From contig NZ_CP102384.1 of assembly GCF_024628865.1 (NCBI RefSeq), positions 2,863,001-2,927,000 on the forward strand: a stretch of 64,000 bases of DNA, written 5' to 3'. Of this stretch, positions 8,603-16,866 are shown piece by piece (position 1 is the stretch's first letter; every line of letters starts with the position of its first letter). The position numbers and the translations under genes were made by a program. Origin of the DNA: Sphingopyxis sp. DBS4 (GTDB lineage: Bacteria; Pseudomonadota; Alphaproteobacteria; Sphingomonadales; Sphingomonadaceae). The notes beneath the pieces were generated by a model. That model worked only from the letters and a program-made list of their open reading frames with translations. It did not search any database and was not told the DNA's origin.

Positions 8603-10552
8603 ATGGATTTTCGCGAGACGGAACGGGTGGAGACGAGCGACGTGGCGACGATGGAACTGGCAAAGACGGACGCTCCGGCGAAGGGCGAATCGGGGGGCGA
8701 ATCGACCCCCGAGACCACCAAGCTGAACGACAGCGGCGAGCCCAAGGTTCACGCGCGCCGATTCGACGTCGCGACCGACGCCGGCCGCGACGCGCTGCTC
8801 ACCGATTTCGGCAAGGAAACGTTGCGCGACCGCTACCTCCTCCCCGGCGAATCGTACCAGGATCTCTTTGCGCGCGTCGCCTCGGCCTATGCCGACGACG
8901 CCGACCACGCCCAGCGCCTCTACGACTATATCTCGAAGCTCTGGTTCATGCCCGCGACCCCGGTGCTCTCGAACGGCGGAACCGGTCGCGGCCTGCCCAT
9001 CTCCTGCTACCTCAACTCGGTCGACGACAGCCTCGAAGGCATCGTCGGCACCTGGAACGAGAATGTCTGGCTCGCCAGCCGCGGCGGCGGCATCGGCACC
9101 TATTGGGGCGCGGTGCGCGGCATCGGCGAACCCGTCGGCCTCAATGGCAAGACCAGCGGCATCATCCCCTTCGTCCGGGTGATGGACAGCCTGACCCTCG
9201 CGATTTCGCAGGGCTCGCTCCGCCGCGGCTCGGCCGCCTGCTATCTCGACATCTCGCACCCCGAGATCGAGGAGTTCCTCGAGGTCCGCAAGCCCTCGGG
9301 CGACTTCAACCGCAAGGCGCTGAACCTCCACCACGGCGTGCTGATCACCGACGAGTTCATGGAGGCCGTCCGCGACGGCAAGGAATTCAACCTGCGCAGC
9401 CCCAAGGATCAGAGCGTCCGCGGCACCGTCGACGCGCGCAGCCTGTTCCAGAAGCTCGTCGAAACGCGGCTCGCCACCGGCGAACCCTACATCATCTTCA
9501 TCGACCAGGTGAACCGCATGATGCCCAAGCATCATCGCGACCTCGGGCTCAAGGTCTCGACCTCGAACCTCTGCTCGGAAATCACCCTGCCGACCGGCCG
9601 CGACCATCTCGGCAACGACCGCACCGCGGTCTGCTGCCTCTCGTCCTTGAACCTCGAAACCTGGGACGAGTGGAACGGCGACAAGCGCTTCATCGAGGAC
9701 GTGATGCGCATGCTCGACAATGTCCTGCAGGACTATATCGACCGCGCCCCGCCCGAAATGGCGCGCGCCAAATATAGCGCGAGCCGCGAACGCTCGGTCG
9801 GCCTCGGCGTGATGGGCTTCCACAGCTTCCTTCAGGCGCGCGGCCTGCCGTTCGAGGGCGCGATGGCGAAGTCGTCGAACCTGCGCGTCTTCAAGCATAT
9901 CCGCGCGCAGGTCGATCAGGCGTCGATGCTGCTCGCCAAGGAACGCGGCCCCTGCCCCGACGCCGCCGATCAGGGCGTGATGGAGCGCTTTAGCTGCAAG
10001 ATGGCGATCGCACCGACCGCGTCGATCAGCATCATCTGCGGCGGCACCAGCGCCTGCATCGAGCCGATCCCCGCGAACATCTACACCCACAAGACGCTGT
10101 CGGGCAGCTTCTCGATCCGCAACCCGCACCTCGAGGCTTTGCTCGTCGACAAGGCGAAGAACAGCGACGCGGTCTGGAACTCGATCCTCGAACGCGGCGG
10201 CAGCGTCCAGCACCTCGACTTCCTGACCCAGGACGAGAAGGATTGCTACAAGACCAGCTTCGAGATCGACCAGCGCTGGCTGCTCGAACTCGCCGCCGAC
10301 CGCACCCCCTATATCGATCAGGCGGCGTCGCTGAACCTGTTCATCCCGGCGGACGTCGAGAAATGGGATCTGCTCATGCTCCACTATCGCGCGTGGGAAC
10401 TCGGCATCAAATCGCTCTACTATCTCCGCTCGAAATCGGTGCAGCGCGCCGGCTTCGCGGGCGGGGTCGAGGCCGACAACACCGCCGAGGCGCCGAAATA
10501 CGAACTCAGCGCCGAGAGCACCGATTACGACGAGTGTCTGGCCTGCCAGTAG
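8603..10552 (+). CDS. nrdA: Class I ribonucleoside-diphosphate reductase, alpha subunit
   Basis: Catalytic large subunit (649 aa) that reduces ribonucleotides to deoxyribonucleotides with NrdB. The N-terminus goes through a low-complexity, acidic leader (about residues 1-55) directly into the ten-stranded barrel, so the ATP-cone allosteric domain of longer NrdA proteins is absent. Barrel motifs seen: SCYLNSVDDSLEGI with the active-site Cys, SGIIPFVRV, STSNLCSEI, PTASISIICGG and the C-terminal YDECLACQ, whose CxxC accepts electrons from thioredoxin or glutaredoxin. nrdB follows after 120 bases that hold a repeat. A short type lacking the cone should be less sensitive to dATP. Confidence 0.95.
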   Translation: MDFRETERVETSDVATMELAKTDAPAKGESGGESTPETTKLNDSGEPKVHARRFDVATDAGRDALLTDFGKETLRDRYLLPGESYQDLFARVASAYADDADHAQRLYDYISKLWFMPATPVLSNGGTGRGLPISCYLNSVDDSLEGIVGTWNENVWLASRGGGIGTYWGAVRGIGEPVGLNGKTSGIIPFVRVMDSLTLAISQGSLRRGSAACYLDISHPEIEEFLEVRKPSGDFNRKALNLHHGVLITDEFMEAVRDGKEFNLRSPKDQSVRGTVDARSLFQKLVETRLATGEPYIIFIDQVNRMMPKHHRDLGLKVSTSNLCSEITLPTGRDHLGNDRTAVCCLSSLNLETWDEWNGDKRFIEDVMRMLDNVLQDYIDRAPPEMARAKYSASRERSVGLGVMGFHSFLQARGLPFEGAMAKSSNLRVFKHIRAQVDQASMLLAKERGPCPDAADQGVMERFSCKMAIAPTASISIICGGTSACIEPIPANIYTHKTLSGSFSIRNPHLEALLVDKAKNSDAVWNSILERGGSVQHLDFLTQDEKDCYKTSFEIDQRWLLELAADRTPYIDQAASLNLFIPADVEKWDLLMLHYRAWELGIKSLYYLRSKSVQRAGFAGGVEADNTAEAPKYELSAESTDYDECLACQ

Positions 10553-10571
10553 GGCTGCACTCCCCCTTCCT

Positions 10572-10642
10572 GTCATTCCCGCGAAAGCGGGAACCCAGGA
10601 CGGGGTCACGCAACACTGGGTCCCCGCTTTCGCGGGGATGAC
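10572..10642. repeat. Short inverted repeat (family A) between nrdA and nrdB
   Basis: Arms GTCATTCCCGCGAAAGCGGGAA and its partner ending GGGGATGAC. In a transcript spanning nrdAB this would be a large hairpin and could set the ratio of the two subunits. Confidence 0.85.
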
Positions 10643-10672
10643 GACAGAAGATCAGAACCCGAGGAACCCGCA

Positions 10673-11737
10673 ATGTCGCTGCTAGAAGCCCGCAAGACCT
10701 ACAAACCCTTCGAATATCCTTGGGCGTTCGAGTTCTGGAAGCGCCAGCAGCAGATCCACTGGGTGCCGGAGGAAGTGCCGCTGGGCGAGGATTGCCGCGA
10801 CTGGGCGCAAAAGATCAGCGACCATGAACGCAACCTGCTCACCCAGATTTTCCGCTTCTTCACCCAGGCCGATATCGAGGTGCAGGATTGCTACCACGAA
10901 AAATACGGCCGCGTGTTCAAGCCGACCGAGATCAAGATGATGCTGACCGCGTTCAGCAACATGGAAACGGTGCATATCGCGGCGTACAGCCACCTGCTCG
11001 ACACGATCGGCATGCCCGAGAGCGAATATGGCATGTTCCTCGAATATGACGAGATGCGCGCCAAGCACGACTATATGGGCACTTTCGGGGTCGAGAGCGA
11101 CGAGGATATCGCGCGCACCCTCGCGATGTTCGGCGGCTTCACCGAAGGCTTGCAGCTCTTCGCCAGCTTCGCGATGCTGATGAACTTCCCGCGCTTCAAC
11201 AAGATGAAGGGCATGGGTCAGATCGTCAGCTGGTCGATCCGCGACGAAAGCCTCCACTGCGAAGGCATCATCAAGCTGTTCCACACTTTCACCAAGGAAC
11301 GCGACTGCCTGACCAAGGCGGTGAAGGAAGACATCATCGACACCTGCCAGAAGACGGTGCGGCTCGAGGATGCGTTCATCGACCTCGCCTTCGAACAGGG
11401 CCCCGTCCCCGGCATGACGCCGAAAGAGATCAAGCGCTACATCCGCTACATCGCCGACTGGCGCCTCGGGCAGCTCGGTTTCCAGCCGATCTACATGATC
11501 GACGAACATCCGCTCCCCTGGCTCGCCCCGCTGCTCAACGGCGTCGAGCACGCCAACTTCTTCGAAACCCGCGCGACCGAGTACAGCAAGGGCGCGACGC
11601 GCGGCGACTGGAACACGGTGTGGACCAGCTTCGACAGCCGCAAGAAGGCCAAGAGCAACGACGACGCCGCGCCGGTCAACGACGCCGAAAGCGACGGCGA
11701 GGACATGTTCAAGGCTGCCGGCATCGCCGCGGAATAA
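10673..11737 (+). CDS. nrdB: Class Ia ribonucleoside-diphosphate reductase, beta subunit
   Basis: Radical-generating small subunit (354 aa). Di-iron ligands and radical site align with E. coli R2: Asp67, Glu98 and His101 in METVHIAAY, tyrosyl-radical Tyr105, a Glu in GGFTEGLQL and Glu/His in IRDESLHCEG. The C-terminal tail (Asp/Glu-rich, ending MFKAAGIAAE) is the NrdA-docking peptide. Tyr105 supports the standard di-iron tyrosyl type rather than the Mn/Fe Phe type. Start ATG has GAGGAACCCGCA just upstream. Partner of nrdA. Confidence 0.96.
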   Translation: MSLLEARKTYKPFEYPWAFEFWKRQQQIHWVPEEVPLGEDCRDWAQKISDHERNLLTQIFRFFTQADIEVQDCYHEKYGRVFKPTEIKMMLTAFSNMETVHIAAYSHLLDTIGMPESEYGMFLEYDEMRAKHDYMGTFGVESDEDIARTLAMFGGFTEGLQLFASFAMLMNFPRFNKMKGMGQIVSWSIRDESLHCEGIIKLFHTFTKERDCLTKAVKEDIIDTCQKTVRLEDAFIDLAFEQGPVPGMTPKEIKRYIRYIADWRLGQLGFQPIYMIDEHPLPWLAPLLNGVEHANFFETRATEYSKGATRGDWNTVWTSFDSRKKAKSNDDAAPVNDAESDGEDMFKAAGIAAE

Positions 11738-11750
11738 ACGCGCACTCAAC

Positions 11751-11817
11751 CCCCTCCCGCAAGCGGGAGGGGCAGCGAGACTTGCGAACTTGTTCGCTAG
11801 TCGCAGCGGGGAGGGCA
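11751..11817. repeat. Short inverted repeat (family E, CCCTCCCGCAAGCGGGAGGG type)
   Basis: A hairpin CCCTCCCGCAAGCGGGAGGG followed by a GCGAACTTGTTCGC inverted piece and GGGGAGGGC. It also sits where a terminator for nrdAB would be expected. Relatives at 45712-45891 and 57595-57705. Confidence 0.7.
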
Positions 11818-11865
11818 GAACCGCTTGCATACCCCGCACAGGAACAGAGTCAAAAGGCCACCCGA

Positions 11866-12096
11866 ATGACCGACAAGAAAAAACAGAAACTGCTGATCCT
11901 CAGCCAACCGCAGCGCGCAACCCTCGAGGGCCTCTCGAACCGCCGCCCCCAACTCCCCAGCGATCCCGTGCGCGATGAACTCGTCACGCTGGGTCTGGTC
12001 GCGCAGCAGGGCGCAAAATGGGCGCTGACCCCGACGGGGAAGAAGGTGCTGGCGGCTGGGTCGAACCGGCGGAACTCGGGCGGGTTTTCGGTTTGA
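11866..12096 (+). CDS. Unknown small protein with winged-helix-like C-terminus, 76 aa
   Basis: Starts at ATG 11866 with AGGCC at -10; a longer in-frame frame exists upstream but crosses the end of nrdB and a repeat. The Lys-rich start (MTDKKKQKL) precedes LSQPQRATLEG and VRDELVTLGLV...WALTPTGKKVL, which has the look of a short winged-helix (LTPTGKKVL resembles the MarR/PadR wing). Function unknown. Confidence 0.6.
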   Translation: MTDKKKQKLLILSQPQRATLEGLSNRRPQLPSDPVRDELVTLGLVAQQGAKWALTPTGKKVLAAGSNRRNSGGFSV

Positions 12097-12129
12097 AGTC
12101 GTCAAATATAGAGAAAACGGCCGCGAAGC

Positions 12130-12762
12130 ATGAAGACTCAGTTTTGCTATAACTGCCCCCATTGCCGAACCAAGGGCGCTGGATTTTCAATACGCTTCCA
12201 GTGGCAAGAACGCGACACGCGTAACGCTCAATTTCTCGCCGTATGTGGCGTCTGCAATCGAGGCATTACCGTCCATTCGCAAGCCCTGAACAGTCAACAT
12301 ATTGATCTCATAGCGAATAGGGTCGAGTACCCGGGGAACAATTATATCATCTCAGCAGTATGGCCGAGTTTCAAATCTGACATCCCTGACGGAGTTCCAG
12401 AAAACATTGGCGGATTCTACGACCAAGGCTTGAGAAATTTGTACGAAAAGAGGTGGGATGCTGCTGGCGCGATGTTTCGTAAAACACTAGATATCGCAAC
12501 GAAGATTCTTGATCCGCAAAACTCGAAAGATACCCTCTTCGCAAGAATAAACAAACTCGTAGAAAGCGGAACACTGACCCAATCCATGGGCGACTGGTCA
12601 CATGAAATAAGAATAGACGGAAACGACGCCGTACACGACGAAGAACCAGAGACTCTGGATGACGCCACATCTGCACAGAAATTTACGGAAGCATTTCTGA
12701 TTTACGCATTTTCTCTTCCTAAAATGGTTGAGATAAATCGGCAGAAGAGATCAACGGAATGA
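12130..12762 (+). CDS. DUF4145-like protein with N-terminal zinc ribbon, low GC
   Basis: 210 residues. An N-terminal CYNCPHC...CGVCN pattern (residues about 6-45) looks like a zinc ribbon; the C-terminal half, with DWSHEIRIDGNDAVHDEE and a predicted helical bundle, fits DUF4145, a domain common next to restriction and defence genes and in solitary islands. The coding sequence has clearly lower GC than its neighbours and uses AT-rich codons they avoid, which points to recent transfer. It is followed directly by the GGATTACGGTG repeats. Function is not known; the domain is often suspected of a defence role. Confidence 0.75.
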   Translation: MKTQFCYNCPHCRTKGAGFSIRFQWQERDTRNAQFLAVCGVCNRGITVHSQALNSQHIDLIANRVEYPGNNYIISAVWPSFKSDIPDGVPENIGGFYDQGLRNLYEKRWDAAGAMFRKTLDIATKILDPQNSKDTLFARINKLVESGTLTQSMGDWSHEIRIDGNDAVHDEEPETLDDATSAQKFTEAFLIYAFSLPKMVEINRQKRSTE

Positions 12763-12768
12763 TATTTA

Positions 12769-12862
12769 GGATTACGGTGACGGGATTACGGTGACGGATT
12801 ACGGTGGGATTACGGTGACAGCTTACTAGGATTACGGTGGGATTACGGTGACAGCTTACTAA
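12769..12862 (+). repeat. Array of GGATTACGGTG repeats (two perfect 33-bp units plus three irregular copies)
   Basis: Six copies of GGATTACGGTG begin at 12769, 12783, 12796, 12807, 12829 and 12840. From 12796 to 12861 there are two identical 33-bp units, each ending in GACAGCTTACTA. From memory such motifs are found as REP sequences mobilised by RAYT-type transposases elsewhere; no transposase is present here. Confidence 0.75.
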
Positions 12863-12971
12863 ATCCCCAAATGTCCTACGCCGCGTGGATGCCAGAGCAA
12901 GTCCGGCGTGACGAGTGGAGCATGACTTAGCTCGGCGATCCGAAGAGAAGCATCCGGTTCGATCTACATCT

Positions 12972-13000
12972 CGTCACCCCGGACTTGATCGGGGGTCCAT
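12972..13000. repeat. Single arm of family B repeat
   Basis: One copy of the TCACCCCGGACTTGATCGGGGGTCC arm, with no partner nearby. It lies just before the GIY-YIG gene. Confidence 0.6.
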
Positions 13001-13021
13001 CGCCGCCCTAGCCTTCACCCC

Positions 13022-13336
13022 ATGCACGCCGACTTTCAGCCCTGCGCCTATATCATGGCCAGCGCGCGGCACGGCACGCTCTACACCGGCGTCACCTCAC
13101 ACCTGATCCAGCGCATCTGCCAGCACCGCGACGGCAGCTTCGATGGCTTCACCAAACGCTATGGCGTCAAAACGCTGGTCTGGTTCGAACTCGCGGGAAC
13201 GATGCACGTCGCGATTACGCGCGAGAAGCAGATCAAGAATTGGCAGCGCAAGTGGAAGATCGAACTGATCGAGAAGACGAACCCCGGTTGGCGCGATCTG
13301 GCGGAGGAACTGGGTCTGCCACCGTTGGGCAGGTGA
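13022..13336 (+). CDS. GIY-YIG domain protein (UPF0213/YhbQ-like)
   Basis: 104-residue single-domain GIY-YIG protein. The signature pair is AYIMASARHGTLYTGVT (the YIG half is YTGV), followed by LIQRICQHRDG and the conserved ITREKQIKNWQRKWKIELIE helix. Proteins of this class are stand-alone putative endonucleases; many lack proven activity. The gene is bounded on both sides by family B repeats, so its neighbourhood may be shaped by repeat turnover. Confidence 0.88.
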   Translation: MHADFQPCAYIMASARHGTLYTGVTSHLIQRICQHRDGSFDGFTKRYGVKTLVWFELAGTMHVAITREKQIKNWQRKWKIELIEKTNPGWRDLAEELGLPPLGR

Positions 13337-13353
13337 CACCTCCTCCCCCCTCT

Positions 13354-13428
13354 TCGTCATCCCGGACTTGATCCGGGATCCATTCCTACCGCCGCTGCAT
13401 GGATCCCGGATCAAGTCCGGGATGACGA
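13354..13428. repeat. Short inverted repeat (family B)
   Basis: Arms CGTCATCCCGGACTTGATCC and its reverse complement flank a short spacer; both arms are near perfect. Confidence 0.85.
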
Positions 13429-13535
13429 CGCAGGAAAGGTAAGCCTTTCACGCTCAACGCCTCCCAATCCTATTTCGCACCCCCAACCTCAAAACCCCCT
13501 TTCCTACATTCTCCCGCTATGCTCCAAACTGGCGG

Positions 13536-14219
13536 ATGAGCCACATCGCCCCCATCCCCTCGCCCGATCCCACCGCCACGACCGCGCTCGACGCCCACGG
13601 CCATGACCCCGCCGCCTATGACTGGGTGCCGGTGCTGAAAAAGCGCCGCAAGGACGGCTGGTCGCCCGATAGGCAGCGCGCCTTTATCGAGGCGCTGGCC
13701 GATACCGGCTCGGTCGCCACCGCCGCGCAGCGCGTCGGCATGTCCGAATCCTCCGCCTATCGCCTGCGCCGCTCGCCCGGCGCCGAGGCGTTCGACCGCG
13801 CTTGGGGCGCGGCGATCGACGCGGCGTCGAAGAAATTGCTCGACGCCGCCTTCGAGCGCGCGCTGGTCGGCACCGACGAGCCGGTGTTCGATCGCGACGG
13901 CAACCGTGTCGGCCGCCGCCTGCGCCAGAGCGACCGAATGCTGATGTTCCTGCTGCGCGCCTATGGCCCAGACCGGTTTCGCGGGGCCGGACCCGACCGC
14001 ATCGCCGCCCCCGCAGCCTCCGGCGTGGCCGAGGCCCTTGTGCATCTGCACCCCGAACCGCCCGCCGCGCCCGCCGCGCTGATGCCCCCGGGCGATTTCG
14101 CGGTGGCGCTGGAGGTTGCCGATATGTGCGACGGAGAGCTGCCGCCCTGGTATCGCGACGACGCGGACGAAGCCGCAGGCGCGGTCCATGCGGCCGATAC
14201 GGAACGTCCGTTGGGCTGA
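13536..14219 (+). CDS. HTH-containing unknown protein (phage terminase small-subunit-like N-terminus)
   Basis: 227 residues with a helix-turn-helix segment around residues 50-80 (GSVATAAQRVGMSESSAYRLRR), preceded by KRRKDGWSPDRQRAFIEALADT. This arrangement resembles DNA-binding domains of phage terminase small subunits and related sphingomonad orphan proteins. A Pro/Ala-rich C-terminal half has no recognised fold. There are no phage genes next to it, so a chromosomal DNA-binding role is as likely. Function unknown. Confidence 0.7.
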   Translation: MSHIAPIPSPDPTATTALDAHGHDPAAYDWVPVLKKRRKDGWSPDRQRAFIEALADTGSVATAAQRVGMSESSAYRLRRSPGAEAFDRAWGAAIDAASKKLLDAAFERALVGTDEPVFDRDGNRVGRRLRQSDRMLMFLLRAYGPDRFRGAGPDRIAAPAASGVAEALVHLHPEPPAAPAALMPPGDFAVALEVADMCDGELPPWYRDDADEAAGAVHAADTERPLG

Positions 14220-14261
14220 ACTTTACTGAACTTTGGGACTGCCAGAGCAGCCCCGGCCCCC

Positions 14262-14783
14262 TCAATTCAGCGTCACCCCGCTCGGCACCCCGCGCATTCC
14301 CGCCGCCGCGAACAGCACGCCGCCGCGCACCGCCTCGGCCGAGCCATCGAGCAGAGGCAGCGGCACCAGCGGCCGCGTGACCTCGCTATCGTCGTCGACG
14401 ACCAGCCGCAGCGTCGGGATACCCAAGCGGTCGCGCTCGCTCACCACGTCGCGGATCGCCGCCAGCGGCCACGACAGCGTGCTGCCGCGATAGAGCCGCG
14501 CACCGTCGTGGAACACATAGGAGTCGCGCTGACGCCACAGCCGCAGACAGGTCCAGAACGCATAGGCCGCCGCCAGCAGCGCCGCCGTCGCCACCGCATC
14601 GCCGAACAGCAGCGCACGCAGCATCGCCCCCGCCCCGTCGCCGCGCACCGGCCACGCCTGCGCCAGCCCCAGCCCGACGAAGATCAGCGCCGCAACCACT
14701 TGCCCCGCCAGCAGCGGTTTCGCCTTCAACCGTGCGATCACGATAACGGGTCTCTTGGTAATGGTCCGGTCCCCCTGCTGCAT
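14262..14783 (-). CDS. Small membrane protein of unknown function
   Basis: 173 residues from ATG at 14783; the same frame runs on upstream, but that part is shadow of other genes. Two membrane helices are seen (about residues 27-47 and 58-84) followed by a cytosolic or periplasmic beta-rich domain (SYVFHDGARLYRGSTLSWPLAAIRDVVSERDRLGIPTLRLV), reminiscent of a PH-like fold seen in small bacterial membrane proteins. No strong ribosome site precedes the ATG, so the start is provisional. Confidence 0.6.
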   Translation of the reverse strand: MQQGDRTITKRPVIVIARLKAKPLLAGQVVAALIFVGLGLAQAWPVRGDGAGAMLRALLFGDAVATAALLAAAYAFWTCLRLWRQRDSYVFHDGARLYRGSTLSWPLAAIRDVVSERDRLGIPTLRLVVDDDSEVTRPLVPLPLLDGSAEAVRGGVLFAAAGMRGVPSGVTLN

Positions 14784-14953
14784 CGCGCGATAGATAGGCA
14801 CGGCGGCGGCGCCGCGCCAGTCCGCCGCTCGCCGAACGCGCTCCGCCCGCGGACCGATCGCGGCTCCGACCCGACGCGCCGCCCCGTGCGCGCGGCGAGC
14901 GGCTGCACGGCGCGGGCGGGCTATGCTATGCTTGGCCGCGAAGGAGAAAGACC

Positions 14954-15112
14954 ATGCAGGCCGTGACCGAAGGCGATCGCCGCAAGGAACTCGATGTCCT
15001 CCTGGGCCAGATCCGGGCGCATCCCGAACGCGACTGGAGCGCCGCGCGCCGCCGCATCGCGACGCTGACCAAGCTGATCGCCGCGAGGCCCGCGCCCGCA
15101 AAGGCGCATTGA
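14954..15112 (+). CDS. Unknown small protein, 52 aa
   Basis: A short frame with a strong ribosome site (AAGGAG at 14941-14946, seven bases from ATG). It encodes MQAVTEGDRRKELDVLLGQI and a charged helix with W29 and a basic C-terminus ending AKAH. No signal or membrane segment is present. Likely a real gene given the ribosome site and coherent codons, but no known family is recognised. Confidence 0.6.
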   Translation: MQAVTEGDRRKELDVLLGQIRAHPERDWSAARRRIATLTKLIAARPAPAKAH

Positions 15113-15242
15113 CGGGCGCGCGCTCAGCCGCTCGTCGCGCGGCAGCCGCGATTCGCCGCCGCTTTTGCAACATCTCCGCCGCCCGCCGGTTTTCGGTGCG
15201 GAGGGCGCCGCTGACGGCTGCCCGCAACCGAGGAGATATTCG

Positions 15243-15704
15243 ATGCGCAAGGCTCTCACCCTCATCGCCGCGGGTGCCGCGGCGCTTGCCGCCCCCGCGA
15301 TCGCGCAGGTGGGCGTCGGCGGCACGGTCGATGCGACCGTCGGCGCGGGCCCCGGTCCGGTCGCCGGAACCGTGGGCGCCGTCACCGATCAGGTCGGCGA
15401 TACCGTCGATCGCGTCGACGGCACGGTGAATGGTGCGATCGACGAAACGAAACTGGTCGTCGCGGCGCGCGAACAGGTGCGCGCCGGCGCGCAGGTGACC
15501 GACACCGCGGGCAACGACATCGGCACGGTGCAGAGTATCGACGGCGACAATGCGGTGATCGTCGACGGCGGCAAGCTCTACAACATCCCGCTCGCCGCAC
15601 TCTACAGCAAGGCCGACAGCGTCACCGGCCCGCTGGTGACCAAGCTGTCCAAGGCCGAAATCCGCGCCAACGCCCACGGCAGCGCGGCGGCCCAGATGCG
15701 CTGA
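15243..15704 (+). CDS. Exported PRC-barrel-like protein, 153 aa
   Basis: A clear signal peptide (MRKALTLIAAGAAALAAPAIA, cleavage after AIA) is followed by Gly/Val/Asp repeats (about residues 25-70) and a beta-rich domain (VTDTAGNDIGTVQSIDGDNAVIVDGGKLYNIPLAALYSKA) that resembles a PRC-barrel. Start ATG at 15243 has GAGGAG eight bases upstream; a longer frame ahead of it is not supported. It faces the DUF2171 gene, also a small PRC-like fold, tail to tail. Likely periplasmic, function unknown. Confidence 0.75.
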   Translation: MRKALTLIAAGAAALAAPAIAQVGVGGTVDATVGAGPGPVAGTVGAVTDQVGDTVDRVDGTVNGAIDETKLVVAAREQVRAGAQVTDTAGNDIGTVQSIDGDNAVIVDGGKLYNIPLAALYSKADSVTGPLVTKLSKAEIRANAHGSAAAQMR

Positions 15705-15740
15705 CCCCCGGCGCGACCTCGCGTCAGGGCGAACGAAAAC

Positions 15741-15768
15741 GGCCCGCCCCGCTGTGGTGGGACGGGCC
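15741..15768. terminator. Hairpin between two converging genes (probable bidirectional terminator)
   Basis: Stem GGCCCGCCCCGC / GTGGGACGGGCC with one mismatch; TTTC follows on the plus strand and GTTTTCG on the minus strand. Confidence 0.65.
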
Positions 15769-15818
15769 AGTTTCGAGTGCCGGGGCGCCGGATTGCGGCC
15801 CCGGCCATCTGTGTCCGG

Positions 15819-16058
15819 CTATTCAGCTTCCTCGAACAGGTCGACCGCATTGGCCGCGTTCGCCGACAGGCGCACCGTGTCGCCTTCGACCGCCGCGACG
15901 AGCCCGGCGGGCAGATAATGATGCTTGCCGTCGCCGCTGTCGGCCTTGGTCATCTTGATCCGCTCGCCATCGAGATGATCGACGGTGCCGATGTGGACGC
16001 CGTCGGCGCCGATGACGTTCATATGTTCCTTGATCGCGCTGTGATCATGCTCGGCCAT
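15819..16058 (-). CDS. DUF2171 domain protein, 79 aa
   Basis: Small soluble protein with the pattern IKEHMNVIGADGVHIGTVDHLDGERIKMTKADSG...HHYLPAGLVAAVEGDTVRLS of DUF2171, a PRC-barrel-related domain frequent in sphingomonads and other alphaproteobacteria. GGAGA stands six bases before the ATG. Many homologues occur near stress or surface-attachment genes, but no function is known. Confidence 0.85.
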   Translation of the reverse strand: MAEHDHSAIKEHMNVIGADGVHIGTVDHLDGERIKMTKADSGDGKHHYLPAGLVAAVEGDTVRLSANAANAVDLFEEAE

Positions 16059-16177
16059 GACAAATCTCCTTGCCGCTCCCGAAAGCGGGAGCCTTGGCCA
16101 TCATACGCACGGAAAGCGAGTCGGCTCCAGCACCTCCGACGAGCCGCCCGAAAGCCGCGCCGGCCTTCGACGGAGCA

Positions 16178-16738
16178 TCAGCACCAGGGGCGCCGATGAC
16201 CTTCCCAGCGCCGCGCAAGTCCCGCGCCAACCAGCGCATCGCCGACGCTCGCACCGCCGCGCGTCACGACGCGCAGCTTGCGGCCATAGCGATCGGTATC
16301 GCGGTCGATGCTCTCCAGGCTGAACGCACCGTCATTCAGCCAGCGCTGCAGCCGCTCGGTTGCTGCCTTGCCGAGCGCCGCCTCCTCGGCGCAGCGCGGC
16401 GGATGGGTTTCAGGGGTGTCGATGTCGGCGATGCGATATTTCTCGCCCTCGAACCAGAAGGTGTCGCCATCAACGACACAGTTCCGTCCGCCGCCCGTGC
16501 GGCAGAAGCCGAAGCGCGCCGACAGGCCGTCATGAGCAGGGGCGGAGGGGGCAGCAAGAACAGCCATTTCGGCGGCCGCCCGCGGAACGGAGCCGGCCTG
16601 CAAGGCCGCGAGAGTGCCGGCGAACCCGCCGCAGACGACGAGCGTCAGCCACAGCGCGAAGCGATCGCGGCGGTTCCGGCTTCGGGATCGGGACCTGCGC
16701 GCAGGACGTGGGGGAGGCGGACGGTAAGAACGGGCCAT
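16178..16738 (-). CDS. Thermonuclease (SNase-like) family protein
   Basis: 186 residues. An N-terminal stretch rich in Arg and Pro precedes one membrane helix (WLTLVVCGGFAGTLAALQAG, about residues 30-50), so the enzyme domain is outside the cytosol. The SNase-like domain carries CVVDGDTFWFEGEKYRIADIDTPET, the calcium and catalytic region with Asp/Arg/Glu, then LNDGAFSLESIDRDTDRYGRKL. Members cut DNA or RNA; substrate unknown. Opposite strand to the exported 15.2-kb gene and in line with other minus-strand genes. Confidence 0.9.
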   Translation of the reverse strand: MARSYRPPPPRPARRSRSRSRNRRDRFALWLTLVVCGGFAGTLAALQAGSVPRAAAEMAVLAAPSAPAHDGLSARFGFCRTGGGRNCVVDGDTFWFEGEKYRIADIDTPETHPPRCAEEAALGKAATERLQRWLNDGAFSLESIDRDTDRYGRKLRVVTRGGASVGDALVGAGLARRWEGHRRPWC

Positions 16739-16866
16739 GCCCGCCTTCTGCCATCGAAGGCTGAAGGAAATGCCAATGAAGCACCTCCGCCTTGGCGGAG
16801 ATCGGGCGCAATCGCACCCGCTCGGGCGCCATTATCGATCGATCGCGATGCGCTGCCTGCCGCCGG

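Noticed and set aside
8522..10609. 695-codon minus-strand frame opposite nrdA
   Set aside because: Its residues are the antisense of nrdA, with runs of Ala/Arg/Glu/Asp that GC-rich third positions force; no motif or ribosome site.
12769..12862. CRISPR array
   Set aside because: The GGATTACGGTG units are too short and nearly without spacers; no cas gene nearby.
13536..14219. Phage remnant
   Set aside because: Only one terminase small-subunit-like HTH is present; no large subunit, portal or capsid gene is next to it.
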